Made by a program: the position numbers and the translations under genes. Under the pieces are notes generated by a model. The model did no database searches and was not told where the DNA came from. It worked only from the letters and a program-made list of their open reading frames with translations. Shown one piece after another: positions 26,901 to 33,798 of a stretch of DNA of 64,000 bases. This stretch comes from Pseudoclavibacter endophyticus (GTDB lineage: Bacteria > Actinomycetota > Actinomycetes > Actinomycetales > Microbacteriaceae): positions 248,001 to 312,000 of the forward strand of contig NZ_WBJY01000001.1 in assembly GCF_008831085.1 (NCBI RefSeq), given 5' to 3'. How positions within the stretch are numbered: position 1 is the first letter of the stretch; each line of letters opens with the position of its first letter.

Positions 26901-28728
26901 GGTCGCCGTCAGCGAGTTCGGGGTACCGCTCGTCGACGCGGATGCCGACGTGAGCCGCACCGTCGACGTCGCCAATCATGCTGCCTACCTGGCACGGCAG
27001 CTCGACCGCATGCAGGGCGCCGCGTTCCACCCCGTCGGCGTCACGGTGGTGCTGCCGCCGTCGTCGCCGCCCGTCACCGGATCGGCCGGCGGCGCGCTCA
27101 CGGCGCTTGCGGCGGGATCGGCCGTCATCCTCAAGGCGTCACCCAAGACCCGGCGCACGGCAGGCGTGCTCGCGGGGGTGCTCTGGGCGGCCGAGCTGCC
27201 CCGTGATCTCGTGCAGCTCGCGGTCATCGACGAGGCCCGGCTCGCGGAGGAGCAGCTCGCGCGAACGCTCGTCACCGACGACCGCGTCGGTCGCGTGCTG
27301 CTCACGGGCACGCTCGAGTCGGCCCGCACGATGCTCGGCTGGCGGCCCGATCTGCCGCTCATCGCGGGCACGTCGGGAAAGAACTCCATCATCGTGACAC
27401 CGGCCGCCGACCTTGATCAGGCCGCCGTCGACGTTGCGCGAAGCGCGTTCGCTTCGACCGGGCAGCGCACCGGGCACGCCGGCAACGTGATCCTCGTGGG
27501 ATCGGTCACCCGCTCCCGCCGCTTCCTGCAGCAGCTCGCCGACGCCGTCACGTCGATCCCCGTCGGCTACCCCTCCGATGCGGGCGCGGTCGCGGGTCCC
27601 CTCGTGCATCCCGCCGACGCGCAGTTGCGCTTCGCGCTCACCCATCTCGGCGAGGGCGAACGGTGGCTCGTCGAGCCGCGTCAGCTCGACGACACGGGCA
27701 GGCTGTGGACGCCCGGCATTCGGCTCGGCGTGCAGCCCGGCAGCTACGCGCACGTGACCGAGTTCTTCGGCCCCGTGCTCGGCGTCATGCACGCGCGCAC
27801 GTTCGGCGAGGCTATTGCCATGCAGAACGCGACGCAGTACGGGCTCGCGGCGGGGCTCCAGTCGCACGACCGCGCAGAGATCGGGCGATGGCTGCAGGAG
27901 GTCCAGGCGGGCAATCTCTACGTCAACCGCGACACCCTCGGGGCGACCGTGCAGCGGCAGCCGCTCGGCGGGTGGCGCCGCAGCGCCGTCGGCACGCTGC
28001 AGAAGTCGGGCGGCCCCAACGCGATCATGCCGCTCGGTGAATGGCGCATCGACCCGGGACAGCCATCGCCGACACTGCACTTGCGCGGCATGGACCCGAA
28101 GGCGGTCCGCCTCATCGAGGCGGCCCAGCCCGCGCTCGACTACGAGGCCTTCGACCGCGTGCGCCGCACCGCACTGAGCACCCAGATCGCCTGGAACGAG
28201 GAGTTCGGCGAGGTGAGCGACGTTACATCCCTCACGTTCGAACGCAACCTCTTCCGCTACCTGCCGGCCGCGGTCACGGTCAGGCTCGCCGAAGGCGCCC
28301 CGTTCGACGAGCTCGTGCGGGCGCTCGTGGTCGCGCGCATCGTCCGGGCCGTGCCGGACGTCTCGACAGCGCAGCGCTTGCCGGATGCCGTGGTCGCCGT
28401 GCTCGACGACCTCCAGTTCCCCGTCCGCGTCGAGAGCGATGCCGCGTTCCTCGAGCGGCTCCGCATGAAGCAGCTCGATTCGCTGCGCATCCGTCTCATC
28501 GGCGGCTCCAGGCGCGAGGTCGCGCTCGCGCTCGGTGGCGACCCCGATGTGGCCGTGTGGAGCGACCCCGTCACGTTCGCGGGCCGGGTGGAGGCGCTGC
28601 CGTTCCTCCGGGAGCAGTCGATCTCGATCACGGCGCACCGCAACGGCCGGCCCGATCCCCGCGTCACATCGCTCTTCGCGCACGAGAAGCTCCTCGACCC
28701 GGACAAGCCCTTCGGCGACCTCGCCTGA
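23992..28728 (+). CDS. PutA-like protein with degenerate proline dehydrogenase and ALDH domains
   Basis: This 1578-residue protein has the layout of actinobacterial PutA (proline dehydrogenase, then P5C dehydrogenase) but is unusually long. Residues 1-230 are low-complexity and charged; about 260-680 resemble the dehydrogenase barrel; about 740-860 are a spacer with Asp/Gly/Thr repeats and a Glu-Leu run; about 890-1380 form an ALDH domain; a 200-residue tail follows. Catalytic positions look lost: S1025 where the ALDH Asn is expected (PPSSPP for PPWNFP), G1126 for the base Glu (AGTSGKN for AETSGKN) and T1160 for the nucleophile Cys (GQRTG for GQKCS), the last two at the normal 34-residue spacing. 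In the barrel, the usual RLVKGA and GHN motifs are also altered (AITRAG, ELDGD). I infer a pseudoenzyme, perhaps structural or regulatory. The frame is intact and codon bias normal, so it is not simple decay. Confidence 0.85.
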   Translation: MCPARENDGDARDAADPGREPARRDVPADAGGTTGGFSRRDFEVIDTRRVERADLVRDVLRRRRDAVRAGADESGEVRDAGVESSGGDARGDAVTSAAGGAAAGDDDTIALARDAKGRVEAASAVVASQPERDSAGDAPDEPAPRRGAVRVTLTDAVPTFDDTVRLSRDPFMRNRSDRLEPGAPRTRLQQTPPAAAGAPGAPSSGGPGPHRRRPPRPNATPSDASGAALAMLRGWRAEAESRAATVAEAQLKARTERGRDRLDPTSELRRAVEGEGGREFLRDLLDNVIRPDDRIVAGNGLGDLADRIPTTISVQARRAFRVGVFAGPGVPWLAVPALRRTARAFFGAEVVSDSSEERGGSAAHAHEAGATPRATPLGDPIVGRARAAERLRRLGELVDDPAFPEVEFTMSDLEPNPNLWNLDGEVERIATALAPLCAAALGSPSTKVGPTRLMLRATSSRDLELTVRVFTRLLDEPALRDLHAGIALPAQFPETTSLLRRVAGLAHIRREDGGAPVTVAITRAGDIQLERVDAVMNGWRLATFAEARDVDASVIRLLEQALHADNAEAVRVELDGDVLRDVAMAIALAEARGMPPVRVVVPVGRGDEAVARLRAAGAEVIQRLPIVPDESMRAAVPYLLRRVDQEADAVARQELSEATLAGRDALHPEDERLLDAVSRMFQLPGGANRQQERVHADDAATVTASIGLELFPEGVLGDELGVDNAETQAIPAGRAAVAPQDARAAMRARIESRGGTDDIADDGTAGDDIANDGTAGDDTVGDDTVGDDTVGDDIGADEPAPSAPPNRPPVTESVIPELELELELEADVVVPPGANERQKRAAPSATEQFGPLSTANPADTGPSARLTEIVLGLRRGRYLRNTFRNAPDTDPSIPVNREWAARIQRRVVRGQLGEAEAAEARITGPEQVEALLQRAVEAAPGWNTRPGWERAAHLERAAKAVEANRARLVEVAVSEFGVPLVDADADVSRTVDVANHAAYLARQLDRMQGAAFHPVGVTVVLPPSSPPVTGSAGGALTALAAGSAVILKASPKTRRTAGVLAGVLWAAELPRDLVQLAVIDEARLAEEQLARTLVTDDRVGRVLLTGTLESARTMLGWRPDLPLIAGTSGKNSIIVTPAADLDQAAVDVARSAFASTGQRTGHAGNVILVGSVTRSRRFLQQLADAVTSIPVGYPSDAGAVAGPLVHPADAQLRFALTHLGEGERWLVEPRQLDDTGRLWTPGIRLGVQPGSYAHVTEFFGPVLGVMHARTFGEAIAMQNATQYGLAAGLQSHDRAEIGRWLQEVQAGNLYVNRDTLGATVQRQPLGGWRRSAVGTLQKSGGPNAIMPLGEWRIDPGQPSPTLHLRGMDPKAVRLIEAAQPALDYEAFDRVRRTALSTQIAWNEEFGEVSDVTSLTFERNLFRYLPAAVTVRLAEGAPFDELVRALVVARIVRAVPDVSTAQRLPDAVVAVLDDLQFPVRVESDAAFLERLRMKQLDSLRIRLIGGSRREVALALGGDPDVAVWSDPVTFAGRVEALPFLREQSISITAHRNGRPDPRVTSLFAHEKLLDPDKPFGDLA
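26260..26364 (+). repeat. In-frame tandem repeats in the PutA-like spacer
   Basis: Two 30-bp units (26260-26289, 26290-26319) are followed by three 15-bp units encoding GDDTV-like peptides up to 26364. An imperfect GAGCTC run follows at 26440-26466, giving a Glu-Leu stretch. All keep the reading frame. Confidence 0.85.
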
Positions 28729-28795
28729 CCGGCTCGGCGTGCCTGACCGGCTCGGCGTGCCCGACCGGCTCGGCGTGCCTGACCGGCTCGGCGTG
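28724..28795 (+). repeat. Four 18-bp tandem repeats across the PutA-like stop codon
   Basis: Units at 28724-28741, 28742-28759, 28760-28777 and 28778-28795 differ by a single C/T, with a partial fifth copy after. The first contains the stop codon. They could form a structured transcript end; no perfect hairpin is seen. Confidence 0.85.
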
Positions 28796-28820
28796 CCCGA
28801 CCGTGCAGCCGGGTCCCCGT

Positions 28821-28826
28821 TAGCCT
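28821..28826 (+). promoter_or_regulatory. Leaderless-type -10 of the FAD oxidase gene
   Basis: TAGCCT lies 6 nt before the ATG at 28833. Confidence 0.55.
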
Positions 28827-28832
28827 CGAGGT

Positions 28833-30206
28833 ATGAGTGCTGACGTCGTCGCGCGCCTCGAGCGCAAGCTGCCCGGCCGGGTCGTCACCGACCCCGAGGC
28901 CCTCGAACCGCTTCGGCGAGACCGATCGGGGGCCGTGGCCCCCGGGCGCCCCCTCGCGGTCGTATTCGCGGAGTCGGTTGGCGACGTGCAGGCCGTGTGC
29001 CGGACCGCCAACGAGACGGGCACGCCGCTCGTCACGCGCGGCGCCGGGTCAGGGCTCGCCGGCGGTGCGATCGCCGGGGACGGCGAACTCGTGCTGTCGA
29101 CGGAACGCATGACGCGCATCCTCGAGATCTCGATTCCGAACCAGCTCGCCGTCGTCGAGCCCGGTCTCTTTAACGGTGACCTCAACCGCCAGCTCGCGGC
29201 GCACGGACTCTGGTGGCCGCCGGACCCGGCGTCGAAGGAGTTCTCCACGGTCGGCGGCAACATCGCGATGAACGCCGGCGGCCTGCTCTGCGCCAAGTAC
29301 GGCGTCACTCGCGAATCGGTGCTCGCCCTGAAGGTCGTGCTCGCCGACGGATCGCTGCTCGAGGTCGGTCACCGCACGGTCAAGGGCGTGACGGGCTACG
29401 ACCTGTGCGCGCTCATGATCGGCTCGGAGGGCACGCTCGGCGTCATCGTCGAGGCCACGCTCAAGGTGCGGCCGGCGGTGACGGGCACGGTTCCCACGAT
29501 CGGCGCCTACTTCGATTCGATTCCGGATGCCGCGGCCGCGTCGGCGGCGGTGACGGCGGCGGGCCTGCGCCCGGCCATCATGGAGCTCCTCGACACGTAC
29601 ATGCTGCAGACCGTGGGCGATTACCACGGAATCGACCTGATCTCCGCCGGCGCGGCGTACCTGCTGATCCAGACCGACGGCCCAGGCGCGCTCGATGAGG
29701 CCGAGCGCATCCTGGCGGAGGTCACCAGGGTCGGTGGCCGCGCCGAGCTGACGACCGATCCCGAAACCGCGGCTTCGCTCGTCGACGTGCGTCGCTCGGG
29801 GTTCATCGCGCTCGAGGCGACGGGCAGGGCGATGCTCGTGGAAGACGTGGCCGTGCCGCGCGATCGCATGCCAGACATGTACGCCCGCATCGCCGAGATC
29901 TCGGCGAAGTACGGTGTCGACATTCCGGCCCCGTCGCATGCGGGCGACGGCAACCTGCATCCCTCGTTCCTGTTCGATGGGTCGTCGTCCGAGGTGCCCG
30001 AGTACGTGTGGCAGGCGGCGGAGGAACTCTTCACGGCGGCGCTCGAACTCGGCGGCACGCTGTCGGGGGAGCACGGCATCGGCACGCTCAAGCGGCGCTT
30101 CCTTGGCGCAGAGCTCGGGGCCGAGCAGTACGAGTTGCAGCGGCGCATCAAGCAGGTGTTCGACCCGAAGGGCATTCTCAACCCCGGGAAGGTGTTCGCG
30201 GCCTGA
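28833..30206 (+). CDS. FAD-linked oxidase of the glycolate/D-lactate oxidase type (GlcD-like)
   Basis: This 457-residue protein has an N-terminal PCMH-type FAD domain (VTRGAGSGLAGGAI near residue 68 and STVGGNIAMNAGG near residue 137) and the vanillyl-alcohol-oxidase-type C-terminal domain with HAGDGNLHPSFLFD and GEHGIGTLKRRFL. Such enzymes oxidise D-2-hydroxy acids (glycolate, D-lactate) and pass electrons to quinone or a partner subunit. No GlcE/GlcF partner genes are adjacent, so it probably works alone. The ATG is fixed by the -10 hexamer 6 nt upstream. Confidence 0.92.
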   Translation: MSADVVARLERKLPGRVVTDPEALEPLRRDRSGAVAPGRPLAVVFAESVGDVQAVCRTANETGTPLVTRGAGSGLAGGAIAGDGELVLSTERMTRILEISIPNQLAVVEPGLFNGDLNRQLAAHGLWWPPDPASKEFSTVGGNIAMNAGGLLCAKYGVTRESVLALKVVLADGSLLEVGHRTVKGVTGYDLCALMIGSEGTLGVIVEATLKVRPAVTGTVPTIGAYFDSIPDAAAASAAVTAAGLRPAIMELLDTYMLQTVGDYHGIDLISAGAAYLLIQTDGPGALDEAERILAEVTRVGGRAELTTDPETAASLVDVRRSGFIALEATGRAMLVEDVAVPRDRMPDMYARIAEISAKYGVDIPAPSHAGDGNLHPSFLFDGSSSEVPEYVWQAAEELFTAALELGGTLSGEHGIGTLKRRFLGAELGAEQYELQRRIKQVFDPKGILNPGKVFAA

Positions 30207-30244
30207 CGATGCGGGAGCACCGGGGCCGGTCGCGATTCCTCCTC

Positions 30245-30250
30245 TAGGCT
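30245..30250 (+). promoter_or_regulatory. Candidate -10 of the ABC ATPase gene
   Basis: TAGGCT lies about 60 bp before the ATG at 30309; a normal ribosome site (GGGGAGGAG, 30292-30300) fits this leadered promoter. Confidence 0.45.
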
Positions 30251-30308
30251 TGCGCCACTACCTTCCAACGGATCGTCCGGTGCGTACCGCCGGGGAGGAG
30301 CGAGAGTC

Positions 30309-31379
30309 ATGGCATCGGTGACGTTCGATCGGGTGACGCTGCAGTATCCGGGGGCGACCAGGCCGGCCGTCAGCGGCCTCGACCTCGAGATCCACGACGG
30401 CGAGTTCCTCGTGCTCGTCGGGCCGTCCGGGTGCGGGAAGTCGACGAGCTTGCGAGTGCTCGCGGGGCTCGAGCAGGTCACGAGCGGCTCGATCCTCATC
30501 GACGGTGAGGACGTCACGGAGGTCGACCCCAAGGACCGCGACATCGCCATGGTGTTCCAGAACTATGCGCTCTACCCGCACATGTCGGTCGCCGAGAACA
30601 TGGGGTTCGCGCTGAAGCTCGCCAAGCGGCCGAGCGCCGAGATCCGTGAGCGCGTCAGGGAGGCGGCGGAGATGCTCGACCTCGTGCCGTACCTCGATCG
30701 CAGGCCGAAGGCCCTCTCGGGCGGACAGCGGCAGCGCGTGGCGATGGGGCGCGCGATCGTGCGGCAGCCCAGGGTGTTCTGCATGGACGAGCCGCTGTCG
30801 AACCTCGACGCGAAATTGCGCGTTCAGACTCGTGGCGAGATCGCGAGGCTGCAGCACCGGCTCGGCACGACGACGTTGTACGTGACCCACGATCAGGTCG
30901 AGGCGCTCACGATGGGCGACCGCGTCGCGGTGCTGAAGGACGGGGTGTTGCAGCAGGTCGCGGCGCCGCGCGAGCTCTACCGCGAGCCCGCGAACGTCTT
31001 CGTCGCGGGCTTCGTGGGCTCGCCGGCCATGAACCTGTTCGACGGCACCCTCGATGCCGACGGCGCAGCGCACCTCGGCGACCTTCGCATCCCGGTCCCC
31101 TCCGAGGGGCTGCAGCGCGGTGGCGGGGTGACGATCGGCGTGCGGCCGGAACACGTCGCGCTCGACTCGGACGGGCCGATCGAGGCGACCGTTGACATGA
31201 CCGAGGAACTCGGCAGCGACTCCTACGTTTACGCCCGCGCGAAGCTCCCCGGCGAGCCGCCGATCATCGTGCGCGTGCGCTCGCAGGAGCCGCCGACGAC
31301 CGGCGACACGATCCGGGTCGCGGTCGACACCGCCCACGTGCACTTCTTCGACGCGGTCTCGGGCGAACGCGTGCGCTGA
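30309..31379 (+). CDS. Sugar ABC transporter ATP-binding protein (UgpC/MsmK type)
   Basis: This 356-residue ATPase has Walker A GPSGCGKST (near residue 39), the Q-loop NYALYPHMSV, signature LSGGQRQR, Walker B VFCMDEPLSNLDAK and the switch histidine VTHDQ. The C-terminal 120 residues are the TOBE/regulatory domain of the MalK/UgpC/MsmK group (IGVRPEHV). Such ATPases can serve several carbohydrate importers. No permease genes are adjacent, only a broken binding-protein remnant downstream, so it either energises importers encoded elsewhere or is the survivor of a lost operon. Confidence 0.95.
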   Translation: MASVTFDRVTLQYPGATRPAVSGLDLEIHDGEFLVLVGPSGCGKSTSLRVLAGLEQVTSGSILIDGEDVTEVDPKDRDIAMVFQNYALYPHMSVAENMGFALKLAKRPSAEIRERVREAAEMLDLVPYLDRRPKALSGGQRQRVAMGRAIVRQPRVFCMDEPLSNLDAKLRVQTRGEIARLQHRLGTTTLYVTHDQVEALTMGDRVAVLKDGVLQQVAAPRELYREPANVFVAGFVGSPAMNLFDGTLDADGAAHLGDLRIPVPSEGLQRGGGVTIGVRPEHVALDSDGPIEATVDMTEELGSDSYVYARAKLPGEPPIIVRVRSQEPPTTGDTIRVAVDTAHVHFFDAVSGERVR

Positions 31380-31400
31380 GAGGCCGCGCGTTCGTCCGTC

Positions 31401-31829
31401 GTGGCTCGTCGCCGGGCGAAGGCGATCAACGCGTGGGGCGGAAGCGTCATCGGTGACAACGGCGAGACGCCGACGGTCAACTCGCCGGAAGCGGCCGCCG
31501 GTCTGCAGGCCCTCGCCGACGCGGTCGCCGCCGGGTTCGAGTTCATCCAGTTCGTCCAGAGCGAGGAGAACCAGGCGTCGTTCGCCGAGCAATCCTTCCC
31601 GCCCGTGCTCGCGTCGGTCTACGACGACCCGGAGCTCATCGAGCAGCACCCGTATCTCTCGGCGCTCAAGGAGGCGCTCGAGAACGCGCAGCCACGACCG
31701 ATCTCGCCCTTCTGCGCTGCCATCTCCAAAGCCATCCACGACAACGCCACTGCCGCGATAACGGGCTCCGTGCCCGTGGAGCAGGCCCTGGCAGACATGG
31801 AGTCGGCCATCTCGGCGGCCGGTCAGTGA
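31401..31829 (+). pseudogene. Remnant of an ABC sugar-binding protein gene
   Basis: The frame encodes about 142 residues resembling only the C-terminal part of a family 1 solute-binding protein (ThuE/maltose-binding type). The stretch INAWGGSVIGDNGETPTVNS is followed by ALADAVAAG and then jumps directly to FEFIQFVQSEENQ, which in full proteins lies roughly 80 residues further on. The end LYDD-type segment and QALADMESAI match the family C-terminus. The signal peptide and N-terminal lobe are absent. It lies 22 bp after the ABC ATPase, so a permease-containing operon has probably been deleted, leaving this scar. A GTG at 31401 opens the frame but no ribosome site is clear. Confidence 0.75.
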
Positions 31830-31962
31830 TGACCGGGCCGAGCGGAGCATCCGGGACCGCGAGGCAGACGACGCCGAGCGAGGCCTGATACTGCGGCGAT
31901 GGCGCGGCGACTGCGGCGCTGCTGTGCAGTGCCCACTCGAGTCGGTCACCCCTCGTGCTCAC

Positions 31963-31968
31963 TAGACT
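31963..31968 (+). promoter_or_regulatory. -10 hexamer upstream of the ornithine aminotransferase region
   Basis: TAGACT lies 6 nt before an ATG at 31975, the leaderless geometry. The same promoter would give the aminotransferase start at 32010 a leader of about 35 nt. Confidence 0.55.
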
Positions 31969-31974
31969 GACGCG

Positions 31975-32085
31975 ATGACCGGACAGAGCCGGTCGATTGA
32001 GAGGTCTCCGTGTCGACGACGCTTCCGAGTACGCCAGCTTCGCCATCGCCCGCGTACGAGCCGTCCGCGGCCCAGCGGGCCGTGA
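31975..32085 (+). CDS. Possible Arg-rich leaderless short reading frame overlapping the aminotransferase start
   Basis: An ATG 6 nt after TAGACT opens a 36-residue frame with 12 arginines that runs past the GTG of the aminotransferase gene (32010) in another frame and stops at 32083-32085. If translated, it would couple to and perhaps sense arginine for an arginine/ornithine catabolic enzyme. Caution: frames shadowing Ala/Ser/Pro-rich GC-rich genes are often Arg-rich by chance, so only the promoter geometry is real support. Confidence 0.3.
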   Translation: MTGQSRSIERSPCRRRFRVRQLRHRPRTSRPRPSGP

Positions 32086-33275
32086 TCGACCGCGAGCTCG
32101 CCCACTCGCCGAAGAACTACGCGCCGCTCCCGCTCGTCATCGACCGCGGCGAGGGCGCGTGGGTGTGGGACGTTGACGGCAACCGCTACCTCGACTGCAT
32201 GGCGGCCTACTCCGCGGCGAACTTCGGTCACGCCAACGAGCGGTTCCTGGCGGCGGCGAAGGCGCAGCTCGAGCGCGTCACGATCACGAGCCGCGCGCTG
32301 CATGCGACGCCGCTCGGTCCCTTCCTCGAGGCGCTCGCGTCGCTGGCGGGCAAGGAGCTCGTGCTGCCCATGAACACGGGCGCCGAGGCGAACGAGACCG
32401 CCGTCAAGATCGCCCGCAAATGGGGATACACGGTCAAGGGTGTCGCGGAGGGCCGCGCGAAGGTCGTGGCCATGCGCAAGAACTTCCACGGTCGCACGAC
32501 GACGATGATCTCGATGAGCGACGACCCGCTCGCGCGCGAGAACTACGGCCCGTACACGCCGGGCTTCGAACTCGTCGACTTCGGCGACGTCGATCAGCTG
32601 CGGGCGGCGATCGACGACGACACGGTCGCCGTCATGCTCGAGCCCATACAGGGGGAGGCCGGCATCATCGTGCCGCCGGACGGCTACCTGCAGAAGGTGC
32701 GCGAGTTGACGCGCGAGCGCAACGTGCTGCTCGTCTGCGACGAGGTGCAGACGGGCCTCGGCCGCACCGGAGCGACGTTCCGGCACCAGGCGGAAGGAAT
32801 CGAGGCCGACCTCATCACGGTTGGCAAGTCGCTCGGCGCGGGCATCGTTCCCGTGTCCGCGGTCATCGGTGACAGCGACGTCATGGGCGTGCTCGCACCC
32901 GGAACGCACGGCTCGACCTTTGGGGGCAATCCGATGGCCGCCGCGATCGCGCTTGCGGTGTGCCAGGAGTTGGCGACCGGCGAGCCTCAGGAGCGAAGCC
33001 GCACGCTCGGCGAGCGCCTGCACGCCGGGCTCGCCCGCCGCGTCGGGTCGGGCGTGAGCGAGGTGCGCGGCATGGGCCTCTGGGCGGGCGTCGACATCGA
33101 CCCGGCCTACGGCTCCGCGAAAGACATTTGCCTCGGGCTTCTGGCCCGCGGCGTGCTGGCGAAGGACACGCAGGCGAGGACGATCCGGTTCGCGCCGCCC
33201 TTCGTCGTCGGCGCCGACGAGATCGACCTGCTGCTGCGGGAGTTCGGGGCGGTGCTCGACGCACGCCGCCCGTAG
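32010..33275 (+). CDS. rocD: Ornithine aminotransferase (class III)
   Basis: This 421-residue PLP enzyme converts ornithine and 2-oxoglutarate to glutamate semialdehyde and glutamate. Features include the N-terminal motif HSPKNYAPLPLVIDRGEG, MNTGAEANETAVK, the FHGRTTTMISMS segment, CDEVQTGLGRTG, and the PLP-binding lysine in TVGKSLGAGIVPVSA. The opening motif is more like RocD than ArgD. The GTG at 32010 has GAGAGG at 31999-32004. Its product, P5C, is the substrate of a normal PutA ALDH domain, which makes the degenerate PutA-like gene nearby notable. Confidence 0.92.
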   Translation: MSTTLPSTPASPSPAYEPSAAQRAVIDRELAHSPKNYAPLPLVIDRGEGAWVWDVDGNRYLDCMAAYSAANFGHANERFLAAAKAQLERVTITSRALHATPLGPFLEALASLAGKELVLPMNTGAEANETAVKIARKWGYTVKGVAEGRAKVVAMRKNFHGRTTTMISMSDDPLARENYGPYTPGFELVDFGDVDQLRAAIDDDTVAVMLEPIQGEAGIIVPPDGYLQKVRELTRERNVLLVCDEVQTGLGRTGATFRHQAEGIEADLITVGKSLGAGIVPVSAVIGDSDVMGVLAPGTHGSTFGGNPMAAAIALAVCQELATGEPQERSRTLGERLHAGLARRVGSGVSEVRGMGLWAGVDIDPAYGSAKDICLGLLARGVLAKDTQARTIRFAPPFVVGADEIDLLLREFGAVLDARRP

Positions 33276-33798
33276 CGCCGCGGTCTCTACCACACGTAAC
33301 GCGGGCGGATGCTTGGACCGGGCACCCGAGCATTCGTCACCTTCGCCGTGCGCGTGCTTCGCCGAAGCGCGACAGCCCTGTCGTCGCGCGCGACAGCGGG
33401 TTCGGCCAGGTCCCTGGGTCGGACGACGAAACCGTCCGATCGGACAGGATGCGCGACCCGCGGTGTGATGAAATCGTTACAAAGCCGCGTCCGGCAGAGC
33501 AATGGGTGGCTCACCTGCAGAAATGCTGCCAATTGTTGGGGCTGGACAACACCCGCCGATGTGTGCTTGGTCCAAACTTCGTGACCGAACGATGGAAAGT
33601 CGCTGAACATACCTCCTAACCTGGCCGTGGGTACCGGCGCCACTCCCCGGGCGAAGACCGGACCCGACTGCGAGAAGAGGAACTGCCGTTGCGAGACCCC
33701 AGCGCTCCACCACAATCACGACGATCGCGATGGACGCCGGGCTACGACGCCGTGCCGTCTCACGCTGAACGCATTTCAATGAGGAAGAGGTACATCTG
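33276..33798. other. 523-bp gap without a gene
   Basis: No frame here has credible coding character. It is less GC-rich than its neighbours (notably 33470-33620), which fits a control region for the large surface protein downstream. I see no convincing -35/-10 pair; TAACCT near 33615 is a possible -10. The ribosome site AGGAAGAGG lies 8-10 nt before the GTG at 33799. Confidence 0.5.

Noticed and set aside
23992..28728. Annotating the PutA-like gene as a functional bifunctional proline catabolic enzyme
   Set aside because: Overall similarity supports it, but the expected ALDH Asn, Glu and Cys are all absent at aligned positions.
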